From the NCBI GenBank assembly GCA_016870215.1, contig VGCD01000003.1, positions 1 through 64,000 on the forward strand: a DNA stretch of 64,000 nucleotides. The letters are read 5' to 3'. Below are positions 25,436 through 33,252 of the stretch, in pieces. The notes under the pieces were generated by a model. The model saw nothing but the letters and a program-made list of their open reading frames with translations. It made no database searches and had not been told where the DNA came from. How positions within the stretch are numbered: the stretch's first letter is position 1; every line of letters begins with the position of its first letter. Source of the DNA: Actinomycetota bacterium (GTDB lineage Bacteria > Actinomycetota > Acidimicrobiia > Acidimicrobiales > Ilumatobacteraceae). The position numbers and the translations under genes are program-made.

Positions 25436-27593
25436 AGCGATAGAGGTGACCGAGCGCAGTGACCGCGCGATTTCCACTTGGATAGCAGAGGCGGCCTGTA
25501 CGACGCACTGCTTCAACTCCGGCATTCTCCGGGTCGGCAGTCGCCAATTCTGTTGCTACGAAGATCGGCTTCCCTGTCGCAAGCGACAGTTCATGGGCAG
25601 CCTCAGCAAATCGGGCATCTTGGCGCTCGTGGTAGGACACGATTCGCTCCAACCCATGATCGGGATAGAAACGACTCTCTTTCATGAGTCGTCCCTGGTT
25701 CGCTTGGATACCAAGACCGAGGTACACAATTGCGTCGACGGAATCATGAGTCGCGATCATTTCCATTACCTCTGGAATGGTGTCACGCGTCTCGCCACCA
25801 GCGCAGTCAACCGGATTGTTACGACTCCATCGCGGAGGAAGTTTGGTGTCAATTTGTTGGAGAAGATCTGCGGGTAAAGCGAGCAATTCCAGAAGCCCAT
25901 CTCGAGCGATGGCATCTGATGTCACGACACCCCAACCTCCGGCAGTGGTGAGCACCACAACTCTCGGTCCGCGCGGAAGTGGCTGAGTTGCAAAACTGGC
26001 TGCGACTTCATAGGCCTCTTCGACAGTTGCTGCACGAGTGATTCCATGGGCCTTGCATGCTCCGTCGAAGACTGAATCATTCGCCGCGAGCGCTCCGGTA
26101 TGACTTGCCGCTGCACGGGCACCCTTGTCAGTAGCCCCACCTTTCACGACAACGACTGGTTTATGTGCTGCAACTGCTCCCAAGCGTTCCATGAGCGAAC
26201 GACCGTCGGTGATGCCCTCGACATATGCGAGCGACACCTTGGTCTTGTCGTCACGGCCGTACCACTCGACAAGATCCGCTACCCCTAGCGCAGCTGCATT
26301 TCCTGCTGACACCGCTCGGCAGACTCCGACCCCCGTTTGACGCGCATAGTTCATGAACGACGACACGAAGTTGCCACTTTGACTTGCGATGGAGATTGCT
26401 CCGGCTGGTGGGTACGGTGCGACAATCTGCGCACAGAGAGACACCGGCGTAGACACCACGCCCTGACCATTTGGTCCAGCCATCAACATTCCGAGTCGAT
26501 CCGCATGCTCGACCAGTTCATCCTCTGCTAGTCGACCTTCATCGCCTGCCTCGCCGTAGCCCGCAGAGGTCAAGAAGGCAGCTTTCACTCCTTTTGCCGA
26601 ACAGGCAGTCAGTAGTGCCTGGTTCGTCGATGCCGGCGTGCACACGAACACGAGGTCGATCGCATCTCTCGGAAGCTCTTCCACGTCCGCGACAGTTTGC
26701 ACACCAAGAACGTTTTCTCCTTGCAGATTGGTGCCAAAGACCTGTCCTGCATACCCACTTGCGAGGATGTTGTGAAGAGAGACAAAACCAAATTTTCCCG
26801 GATGAGTGGAAGCGCCAGCCACAACCACACCCCGCGGTTCAAAAAAGGCCCTGAACTGCTCGTCACTGTATGGCTTCCTCGTCGAACTTCGCTTGATGTA
26901 ACTCGGCTCACCACTGGTGGTGCGTTCGACGAGTGCATCCACTGCCACGACCGAACCGTCTGAACGCACAATCAACGGGTTGATATCGATTGAAGCGATG
27001 TCCGGATTCGCCTGCACACAATCTGATACGCCACGCAGTATTTTGACCAACTCGGCACGGTTGACAGCCGCCTCGCCACGAAATGCATCAAGAAGCGCAC
27101 TGGTTCGAAGACCATCGATCATGGCTGCTCCTGAGTCGGCATCCACTGGTGCTGGCCTGAAGACGACGTCCTTTAACGCTTCGGCCATGACGCCGCCCAC
27201 ACCCAACATCACCGTCGGTCCGAACTGCGGATCAACCAACATTCCCACGATGAATTCCCGCGCACCAGAAACCATCTCTGCGACCAGCAGATGCACCTCC
27301 CCATCATCTGGCCTTGCAGCAGCAAGAAGTTCTTCGGCAGCGAGACGCACTGCTTCGTCGCCGGATAGTCGAAGCCGTACCAGACCACGTTCGGTCTTGT
27401 GTGCGATTGAATCTCCACCCAACTTGACGACCACGGCACTGCCCATCGCCCGCGCTGCAGCAACGGCCTCTTCTGCCGTGCCAACCTTTGCTTCCTTGGC
27501 GAAGGACACACCAAAGGGAGCTAACAGAGATTTTGAGTCGGACTCTGAGAGAGTTCGTGTGGCTACAGCAGCCGAGACAGACGATTCGTGCAC
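25404..27593 (-). CDS. Acyl-CoA synthetase (NDP-forming), fused ATP-grasp plus CoA-binding domains
   Basis: The 729-residue protein joins an ATP-grasp (beta-type) domain at 1-230 to a CoA-binding and ligase (alpha-type) domain at 245-729. Key features are VKLGGDSIAHKTERG (57-71), the CoA-binding segment starting VVVAGAS (256-262) and AAASHTGALA (494-503), whose His498 is the likely phosphohistidine. The usual GPNC-x-G motif reads GPNGQG (373-378). Family enzymes convert acyl-CoA plus ADP and phosphate to acid plus ATP, or the reverse. The domain order is beta first. TACGGT precedes GTG 27593 by seven bases. Confidence 0.85.
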   Translation of the reverse strand: MHESSVSAAVATRTLSESDSKSLLAPFGVSFAKEAKVGTAEEAVAAARAMGSAVVVKLGGDSIAHKTERGLVRLRLSGDEAVRLAAEELLAAARPDDGEVHLLVAEMVSGAREFIVGMLVDPQFGPTVMLGVGGVMAEALKDVVFRPAPVDADSGAAMIDGLRTSALLDAFRGEAAVNRAELVKILRGVSDCVQANPDIASIDINPLIVRSDGSVVAVDALVERTTSGEPSYIKRSSTRKPYSDEQFRAFFEPRGVVVAGASTHPGKFGFVSLHNILASGYAGQVFGTNLQGENVLGVQTVADVEELPRDAIDLVFVCTPASTNQALLTACSAKGVKAAFLTSAGYGEAGDEGRLAEDELVEHADRLGMLMAGPNGQGVVSTPVSLCAQIVAPYPPAGAISIASQSGNFVSSFMNYARQTGVGVCRAVSAGNAAALGVADLVEWYGRDDKTKVSLAYVEGITDGRSLMERLGAVAAHKPVVVVKGGATDKGARAAASHTGALAANDSVFDGACKAHGITRAATVEEAYEVAASFATQPLPRGPRVVVLTTAGGWGVVTSDAIARDGLLELLALPADLLQQIDTKLPPRWSRNNPVDCAGGETRDTIPEVMEMIATHDSVDAIVYLGLGIQANQGRLMKESRFYPDHGLERIVSYHERQDARFAEAAHELSLATGKPIFVATELATADPENAGVEAVRRTGRLCYPSGNRAVTALGHLYRYAIHTGYANR

Positions 27594-27600
27594 GTGTGCA

Positions 27601-27606
27601 ACCGTA
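27601..27606 (-). promoter_or_regulatory. Leaderless-type -10 box, acyl-CoA synthetase
   Basis: TACGGT on the minus strand ends seven bases before GTG 27593. Confidence 0.5.
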
Positions 27607-27625
27607 GTTCAGACATGAACGTCGT

Positions 27626-28243
27626 TCAGGGTAGAAGCGCGGCACGGAAGAACTTCAACACGTGCTCTTTGTGTTCTCGAATACTGTCTTTACTCAGAGC
27701 CTCATCATCGATGAGTCCGTCAATAAAGGGTGCATCAGAGAAATACGAGAGAATCGAACCGTACGCAGAAAGCAACAAGTGCCGAGCATCGAATGTTCTG
27801 AAGCTTCCATCTGCCATCTGACGCTCGAGGTACTCAGCCGCGGCATCGAACATCGGGCGAAGCACAGCAGACAAATCAATTCCGAGGTGGCCACCGCCGT
27901 CTAGTGCTTCGCGTCGCATCAGTCGCACATAGTTCGGGTTGTCCTCGAATAATTGAAAACCAGCTGAGAGAACCACTTCGAATTTCTCCCATCCGCGGGC
28001 CTCGCTCGCGATCGCAAAATCAAGTCGTTCCATCCAGTCGCTCAACAATCGCTCGAAAGCCTCCCCGTACAACGCTTCCTTGCTTTCAAAGTGATGCAAA
28101 AGACTTGGTCGCCGAATACCGACCGCCGCCGCAATGTCATTGAGAGACGTTCCCTCATACCCAGTGTCTGCAAAGCACTGGAGGGCTTCGTGGAGGATCA
28201 ACTCGCGCGTTGACAGATGGGGGCTGTCTGTGTCACCTGGCAC
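27626..28243 (-). CDS. TetR-family regulator, probable repressor of the divergent desaturase
   Basis: The 205-residue protein has an N-terminal TetR helix-turn-helix (about 11-58: ILHEALQCFADTGYEGTSLNDIAAAVGI, then LLHHFESKEAL). A helical ligand-binding domain follows. It diverges from a fatty acid desaturase gene across a perfect inverted repeat (28276-28293) that lies over both promoters. The arrangement parallels DesT-type control of desaturases by acyl-CoA in Pseudomonas, so an acyl-CoA ligand is a reasonable inference. GTG 28243 fits the leaderless pattern. Confidence 0.88.
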   Translation of the reverse strand: MPGDTDSPHLSTRELILHEALQCFADTGYEGTSLNDIAAAVGIRRPSLLHHFESKEALYGEAFERLLSDWMERLDFAIASEARGWEKFEVVLSAGFQLFEDNPNYVRLMRREALDGGGHLGIDLSAVLRPMFDAAAEYLERQMADGSFRTFDARHLLLSAYGSILSYFSDAPFIDGLIDDEALSKDSIREHKEHVLKFFRAALLP

Positions 28244-28249
28244 GACCTA

Positions 28250-28255
28250 ACCGTA
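28250..28255 (-). promoter_or_regulatory. Leaderless-type -10 box, tetR gene
   Basis: TACGGT on the minus strand ends six bases before GTG 28243. Confidence 0.55.
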
Positions 28256-28275
28256 CAAGTTCGACGTCAGATTGC

Positions 28276-28293
28276 CTACCTACCAGTAGGTAG
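28276..28293. promoter_or_regulatory. TetR-type operator between the regulator and the desaturase
   Basis: CTACCTAC and GTAGGTAG form a perfect 8-bp inverted repeat around the centre CA. It covers the position expected for the desaturase -35 region and overlaps that of the regulator, so one bound dimer could block both promoters. Confidence 0.75.
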
Positions 28294-28298
28294 TGAGT

Positions 28299-28304
28299 TA
28301 CGAT
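28299..28304 (+). promoter_or_regulatory. Leaderless-type -10 box, desaturase
   Basis: TACGAT ends six bases before ATG 28311 and lies 5 bases after the operator. Confidence 0.6.
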
Positions 28305-28310
28305 GCAGTC

Positions 28311-29078
28311 ATGACAATTGTTCAATCCATCCTGCTTGCCCTCGTCATTGGCGTGGTTGTTACTCAAGTGGCACACATGTGCACCACGGTGTATCTCCAC
28401 CGCGCCTTGAGTCATCGGGCCCTGACGGTGGCGAAACCAGTCGCTCTTGTCTTCCGGTTCCTGCTCTGGATCACGACAGGTATCAAGCCCAAAGAATGGG
28501 TTGCAGTACACCGCAAGCACCATGCCTTCACCGACACTGAAGGTGACCCACATTCACCGGTGTTGTTGGGATGGAAGCGAGTTCAGATTTCGAACGTGAA
28601 GTTGTATCGCGACACTGCCGCACAGCCTGAAACCATCTCGCGGTACGCCAAGGATCTGCCCGATGACACATGGGACAAATTATTCTTCGGTCACCACAAG
28701 ACAGGCTTGGCCCTTGGCATTTCAATTCTCGTCATCGTCTTCGGACCATTTGTGGGTCTTCTGGCAGCGGCTATTCACATGAATTACTACTTGGCAGCTA
28801 ACGCTGCAGTGAACGCCCTCGGCCATCATTTCGGGCGTCGACCATATGAAAACGGTGCGACCAATCTCCAGTGGCTTGCTCTCTTGACACTCGGCGAGGG
28901 CCTTCACAACAACCACCACGCCGCACCCTCTACTGCTCGTCTCGCCCATCGTTGGTACGAAGTTGATCCCGGTTGGTGGATCATCCGCGGAATGACATTT
29001 CTTCGTGTAGCAACCCTGCGCTTCGATGGCGTGCGCTTGCTGCCGCCAGCACGACCATCAGTGACACCTACCGCATAA
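28311..29078 (+). CDS. Acyl-CoA/fatty acid desaturase (delta-9 type)
   Basis: The 255-residue membrane protein has the three diiron histidine boxes HRALSH (30-35), HRKHH (67-71) and HNNHH (199-203). Transmembrane segments lie between them. It introduces a cis double bond into saturated acyl chains using oxygen and an electron donor, tuning membrane fluidity. ATG 28311 is chosen over GTG 28293 because the latter starts on the last base of the operator, whereas TACGAT sits six bases before ATG 28311. The divergent TetR gene probably controls it. Confidence 0.9.
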   Translation: MTIVQSILLALVIGVVVTQVAHMCTTVYLHRALSHRALTVAKPVALVFRFLLWITTGIKPKEWVAVHRKHHAFTDTEGDPHSPVLLGWKRVQISNVKLYRDTAAQPETISRYAKDLPDDTWDKLFFGHHKTGLALGISILVIVFGPFVGLLAAAIHMNYYLAANAAVNALGHHFGRRPYENGATNLQWLALLTLGEGLHNNHHAAPSTARLAHRWYEVDPGWWIIRGMTFLRVATLRFDGVRLLPPARPSVTPTA

Positions 29079-29157
29079 GACCAACCACGTCGACCCCACA
29101 GGCATCAACGGCGGAAGTGTTACACCCACAAAGTCCTCTTGGTAGAGGGTCAACAAC

Positions 29158-29163
29158 TAATGT
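29158..29163 (+). promoter_or_regulatory. Leaderless-type -10 box, transketolase
   Basis: TAATGT ends six bases before GTG 29170. Confidence 0.55.
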
Positions 29164-29169
29164 CGCAGC

Positions 29170-31122
29170 GTGGCTGAGCGTCTGTCTGAATCTGTCGACC
29201 AAGCAGCCATCAATGTCATCCGTGGTCTGGCGATGGATGCGCCGCTCTATGCCAAGAGTGGTCACCAAGGCACTGCGATGGCCCTCGCTCCTCTCGCACA
29301 TGTGCTATACAGCCGAATTTTGCGCCACGATCCATCACACCCGCACTGGCCAGACCGAGATCGTTTCATCCTGTCCAACGGACACGCTTCAATTCTCCAA
29401 TATGCGCTCTTGTTCTTGTCCGGATACGGACTTGAGTTTAAGGACCTAAAGCAATTCCGACAGTGGAACTCGGCAACACCTGGTCATCCCGAAGTCGGAC
29501 ACACTGCGGGAATTGAGGTCACCACCGGTCCGCTCGGACAAGGGTTTGCTAACGCGGTCGGAATGGCCATTGCTGAATCGCATTTGCGGTCAGTGCACGG
29601 TGAGAACAATCAGAATCATCACATCTATGTGATTGCTGGCGATGGATGCTTGATGGAGGGGGTCAGCCACGAAGCTGCCTCGCTCGCTGGACACCTTCAA
29701 CTTGATCGACTCGTTGTCGTATTTGACGACAACAAGATCACCATTGACGGAGAAACGGACCTCACCTGCTCGGACGACGTGCCGGCGCGTTTCGCCAGTT
29801 ACGGCTGGAACGTCATGCAATTGGGTGAAGTGGCCGAAGATTGTGATGCAATCGAGCAAGCATTGATTACAGCTCGCGACTATGAGGGTGCTCCGACACT
29901 TGTGGTGTTACGCAGTCACATCGGCCACCCATCCCCTGACCTCACTGACAATCACGAAGCACATGGAAATCCATTCACCGCAGAGCACGTATCTCGCACC
30001 AAAGCGGTGATGGGAATTCCAGATGAACCATTTTGGGCTCCGGCCGATGTGGTGTCTGCATATCGCACTCATTGCGCACAACGTGGCCAACTATTGCGTA
30101 GCGAATGGGAACAGCACACCGGAGAGTCCCGAAGTGACTTCAATGAAGCATGGTCGTTGAAGCCACGCACGGATCCCGAGACCACCATTTCCCACTTCGC
30201 CCCTGATGTTGCATTGGCAACACGGCAGGCATTGCAGAAAGTGATTGATCAATCGCTGACAATGTGCGCCACTTTGATGTCCGGTGCCGCAGACCTCACC
30301 GGAAATACGGGGGTGAAAATGTCTGGACAGAAGGCATTTTCCTCAAAAGATCGCAAGGGAAGACAGGTCTTCTACGGGATCCGGGAGCATGCCATGGGAT
30401 CTGCGCTCGTTGGAATGGCTCTTCACGGTGGCGTCTTGCCAGTCGGTGGCACTTTCTTCGTCTTCGCGGACTACATGCGCCCCGCAATTCGCCTCGCTGC
30501 GCTCTCCAGGGCGCGGTGCATATTCGTGTTCAGTCATGACTCTGTAGGTGTCGGTGAAGACGGTCCGACTCATCAGCCGATTGAACAGCTCGCATCGTTG
30601 CGTGCAATACCTGGTCTGCACGTCGTTCGACCGGCCGACCCCGAAGAGACGCGTGCTGCGTGGATTGACGCAATCTCTCATGATGGACCAACCGCAATCG
30701 TGCTTTCTCGCCAAACAGTGCCTGCCCTCACCGACGGAGGCGCAGTTAGCCAGGGCGCAGGTGTCCTCGTGAATCACGAGGACGCACAGGCCGTGGTGAT
30801 TTCCACTGGGTCAGAGGTGTCCGTTGCGATCGCAGCCCACGACAAACTTCTTGAATTGGGAGTGCCTGTGTCGGTGGTGTCAATGCCTTCTTGGGATCGC
30901 TTCGAAGTACAAAGTGAAGAGTTCAAGGATTTCGTATTGCCACCACATCTGCCGGTTGTCTCCATTGAGGCTGGAACAACATTTGGATGGCACCAATGGG
31001 CTGATAGCGCAATCGGTATCGATCGCTTCGGCGCAAGTGCACCTGGACCAACTGTGATGGCGAACTTAGGCATCACTGCTGACGCTGTCGTGACAGCGGT
31101 ATGCGAGTTGCTTGAGGACTGA
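29170..31122 (+). CDS. tkt: Transketolase
   Basis: The full-length protein (650 residues) shows NGHAS and TTGPLGQGFANAVGMA in the N-terminal thiamine-diphosphate domain. The metal/diphosphate motif GDGCLMEGVSHEAASLAGHLQLDRLVVVFDDN follows near 160-190. The pyrimidine-binding domain has FFVFADYMRPAIRLAAL and SVGVGEDGPTHQPIEQL. It transfers C2 ketol units in the pentose phosphate pathway. Transaldolase follows 24 bases after, so the two probably form one non-oxidative pentose phosphate operon. Confidence 0.95.
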   Translation: MAERLSESVDQAAINVIRGLAMDAPLYAKSGHQGTAMALAPLAHVLYSRILRHDPSHPHWPDRDRFILSNGHASILQYALLFLSGYGLEFKDLKQFRQWNSATPGHPEVGHTAGIEVTTGPLGQGFANAVGMAIAESHLRSVHGENNQNHHIYVIAGDGCLMEGVSHEAASLAGHLQLDRLVVVFDDNKITIDGETDLTCSDDVPARFASYGWNVMQLGEVAEDCDAIEQALITARDYEGAPTLVVLRSHIGHPSPDLTDNHEAHGNPFTAEHVSRTKAVMGIPDEPFWAPADVVSAYRTHCAQRGQLLRSEWEQHTGESRSDFNEAWSLKPRTDPETTISHFAPDVALATRQALQKVIDQSLTMCATLMSGAADLTGNTGVKMSGQKAFSSKDRKGRQVFYGIREHAMGSALVGMALHGGVLPVGGTFFVFADYMRPAIRLAALSRARCIFVFSHDSVGVGEDGPTHQPIEQLASLRAIPGLHVVRPADPEETRAAWIDAISHDGPTAIVLSRQTVPALTDGGAVSQGAGVLVNHEDAQAVVISTGSEVSVAIAAHDKLLELGVPVSVVSMPSWDRFEVQSEEFKDFVLPPHLPVVSIEAGTTFGWHQWADSAIGIDRFGASAPGPTVMANLGITADAVVTAVCELLED

Positions 31123-31146
31123 CCATGGTCGTACGTCAGTAACTTC

Positions 31147-32241
31147 ATGTCCGCACTTCACAGCCTGTTCGACATCCAGGGTCAGAGCCCTTGGGTCGAC
31201 AACCTGCAGCGCTCCCATCTTCGTGACGGAACTCTGAAGCGCTACATCGCAGATGGGGTGAGAGGATTGACTTCGAACCCCACCATCTTTCAGAAATCCA
31301 TTCAGGGTGGATCTGAGTACGACAAGCAATTCGCATCGCTCATTACAAATGGGGTGAGCACCGAAGAGGCCTACTGGTCGCTCGTTATTTCGGACATCCA
31401 GGATGCGTGCGATGTTTTCAGCGATCTACATCAGTTGAGTAACCGAAACGATGGTTTTGTGAGCGTCGAAGTTGACCCTCGCCTTGCCTTGCAGACCGCT
31501 GCAACCATCTCTCAAGGTAAAGACCTTGCGTCGCGCGTGAATCGCCCCAATGTGATGATCAAAGTTCCGGCCACAGAGGAAGGTCTGCTCGCCATCACAG
31601 AGTTGACCGCTGCCGGTGTATCGGTGAATGTGACACTCATCTTCAGTGTTGATCGTTACCGGCATGTGCTTGATGCGTACCTTCAAGGTTTGGAGAAGCG
31701 ACTCGATCGTTCTGAACCCATAGACACAATCAACAGCGTGGCGAGCTTTTTCATCAGTCGGGTGGATTCGTTGGTTGATTCCCAAATCGTTACGTTGGCG
31801 GAGCGCACACCTCGCCCAGGGCGCACAGCGATCAACCAAGCAAAACTCGCCTACGAACACTTCCAAGAAGTCTCCTTGTCTGACAGATGGAAGCGACTCG
31901 CCGACAACGGTGGCCGACCTCAGCGACCCCTGTGGGCCTCAACGTCGACGAAAAACCCTGCGTACCCAGACACCCTCTATGTCGATGAACTCATCGGCCC
32001 AGCGACGGTTAATACGTTGCCTGAAAACACTTTGGTGGCATTTTCGGACCACGGACGGGTCTCGCGCACCATTGACTCAGGGCTCGACGATGCCCGTCGC
32101 GAGTTGGCTGAGATTGAGGCTGCGGGCATCTCACTTGCTGCCGTTGCCCACCAACTTGAGGAGGAAGGTGTGCGCTCTTTTGAGGCCAGCTTCGAAGATC
32201 TTCTCGCAACTCTCGACGCAAAGCGGCAATCAATCCTCTGA
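31147..32241 (+). CDS. tal: Transaldolase
   Basis: The 364-residue TIM-barrel protein carries GLTSNPTIFQKSI (40-52) and the Schiff-base lysine motif VMIKVPATEEGL with Lys139. NVTLIFSVDRY follows about 20 residues later. It exchanges dihydroxyacetone units between sugar phosphates. The length is that of the actinobacterial long form. It is downstream of tkt, and its last 12 bases overlap the convergent small gene. Confidence 0.94.
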   Translation: MSALHSLFDIQGQSPWVDNLQRSHLRDGTLKRYIADGVRGLTSNPTIFQKSIQGGSEYDKQFASLITNGVSTEEAYWSLVISDIQDACDVFSDLHQLSNRNDGFVSVEVDPRLALQTAATISQGKDLASRVNRPNVMIKVPATEEGLLAITELTAAGVSVNVTLIFSVDRYRHVLDAYLQGLEKRLDRSEPIDTINSVASFFISRVDSLVDSQIVTLAERTPRPGRTAINQAKLAYEHFQEVSLSDRWKRLADNGGRPQRPLWASTSTKNPAYPDTLYVDELIGPATVNTLPENTLVAFSDHGRVSRTIDSGLDDARRELAEIEAAGISLAAVAHQLEEEGVRSFEASFEDLLATLDAKRQSIL

Positions 32242-32433
32242 TGCTGCTGCAGCCTTAACGGCTTCGATGGCTTTCTCTATTGCACGGGTTGCTTGGGCGA
32301 GTTTCTTGTCGCTGGTCGGACGTACTCCGCTACCGGCTTCGACCGCATCCTGAAGTGTCTCGATTGAAAGATCCAAGAGTGATTCATGGATGCTCTCGAG
32401 CCGGCTCAGTACATCTGCATAGACGTCTCTCAT
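32230..32433 (-). CDS. Small helical protein of unknown function
   Basis: The 67-residue protein from ATG 32433 is almost entirely helical, with an acidic first half (DVYADVLSRLESIHESLLDLSIETLQDAVEAG) and an Ala/Lys-rich end (AIEKAIEAVKAAAASED). No family is recognised. A strong Shine-Dalgarno site (GGAGGAG) seven bases before the start supports it. It converges on transaldolase with a 12-base overlap and diverges from the Cys-rich gene. Confidence 0.65.
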   Translation of the reverse strand: MRDVYADVLSRLESIHESLLDLSIETLQDAVEAGSGVRPTSDKKLAQATRAIEKAIEAVKAAAASED

Positions 32434-32489
32434 GCTCTCTCCTCCACTGGTAGACGACAACGACGAAAAAGAGAGTAGCGTTCGTTCTC

Positions 32490-33221
32490 GTGCCAAAGCC
32501 TGAACATCTTCATGAATGGGTCAGTTTCGACGATCCAGACGAACAACGTACGTGGTTGATCGATGCGACCTTTCTTCGCTCAAACTACAAGTGCATTTAC
32601 GGCGAAGGTTGCAAGGGAGTGCTCGATGACGATGCCGAGGACTTGCAACAAGGCTGCTGCTCATATGGTGCGCACTTTCTTGACGAGAAGGATTTCGCCA
32701 TGGTCAAAAAGACGAGCAAACTTCTGAAGGACCACCACTGGCAGAACAAGAAAATCGCAGACAAGAAGGGCTGGCACGTCGTAGCGAAAGACGGCAGCAA
32801 GAAAACACGAGTTGTGAATGGTGCGTGCATATTCCACAATCAGCCCGGATTTGCTGGCGGATCTGGCTGTGCACTGCATATCGCCGCTATGGAAGCCGGT
32901 GAAAGACACATGGATTGGAAACCCGATGTGTGCTGGCAGGTGCCGGTCCGTCTCGAAGAACACACAGAAGAAGACGGACATGTTGTATCAATGCTCCGAG
33001 AGTGGAAACGTCGTGACTGGGGTGATGGTGGGCACGAGTTCCATTGGTGGTGCACCGAGACCCCTGAAGCGTTCGTGGGCAAAGATCCCGCATATGTGTA
33101 CTTCAAGGACGAGATCACAGAGTTGGTCGGCAAGAAGGTGTATGCCTTGATAGCGCAGCAACTCTCTCGCGCGACGGGCACACCAGTTCCGCATCCGGCT
33201 GTCAGACGACGCAGCAAGTAA
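32490..33221 (+). CDS. Cys-rich putative metal-binding protein (DUF3109/YkgJ-like)
   Basis: The 243-residue protein has eight cysteines at 35, 41, 56, 57, 113, 127, 148 and 188. They are arranged as YKCIYGEGCKG, QGCCSYG, GACIFHNQPGFAGGSGCALH, DVCW and HWWCTE. Clusters of this kind occur in YkgJ/DUF3109 zinc- or iron-chelating proteins. The biochemical role is unknown. The protein is basic with no signal peptide. The start is GTG 32490, with TAGCGT 8 bases upstream. It is flanked by convergent typA downstream. Confidence 0.72.
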   Translation: MPKPEHLHEWVSFDDPDEQRTWLIDATFLRSNYKCIYGEGCKGVLDDDAEDLQQGCCSYGAHFLDEKDFAMVKKTSKLLKDHHWQNKKIADKKGWHVVAKDGSKKTRVVNGACIFHNQPGFAGGSGCALHIAAMEAGERHMDWKPDVCWQVPVRLEEHTEEDGHVVSMLREWKRRDWGDGGHEFHWWCTETPEAFVGKDPAYVYFKDEITELVGKKVYALIAQQLSRATGTPVPHPAVRRRSK

Positions 33222-33252
33222 TCAGTCAGCCGCCCATGAACTGAGCGGGTTT

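Noticed and set aside
33222-33252. GC-rich short repeat plus TTTT between the Cys-rich gene and typA as a terminator
   Set aside because: Only a 4-5-bp stem can form and alternative pairings compete; too weak to annotate.
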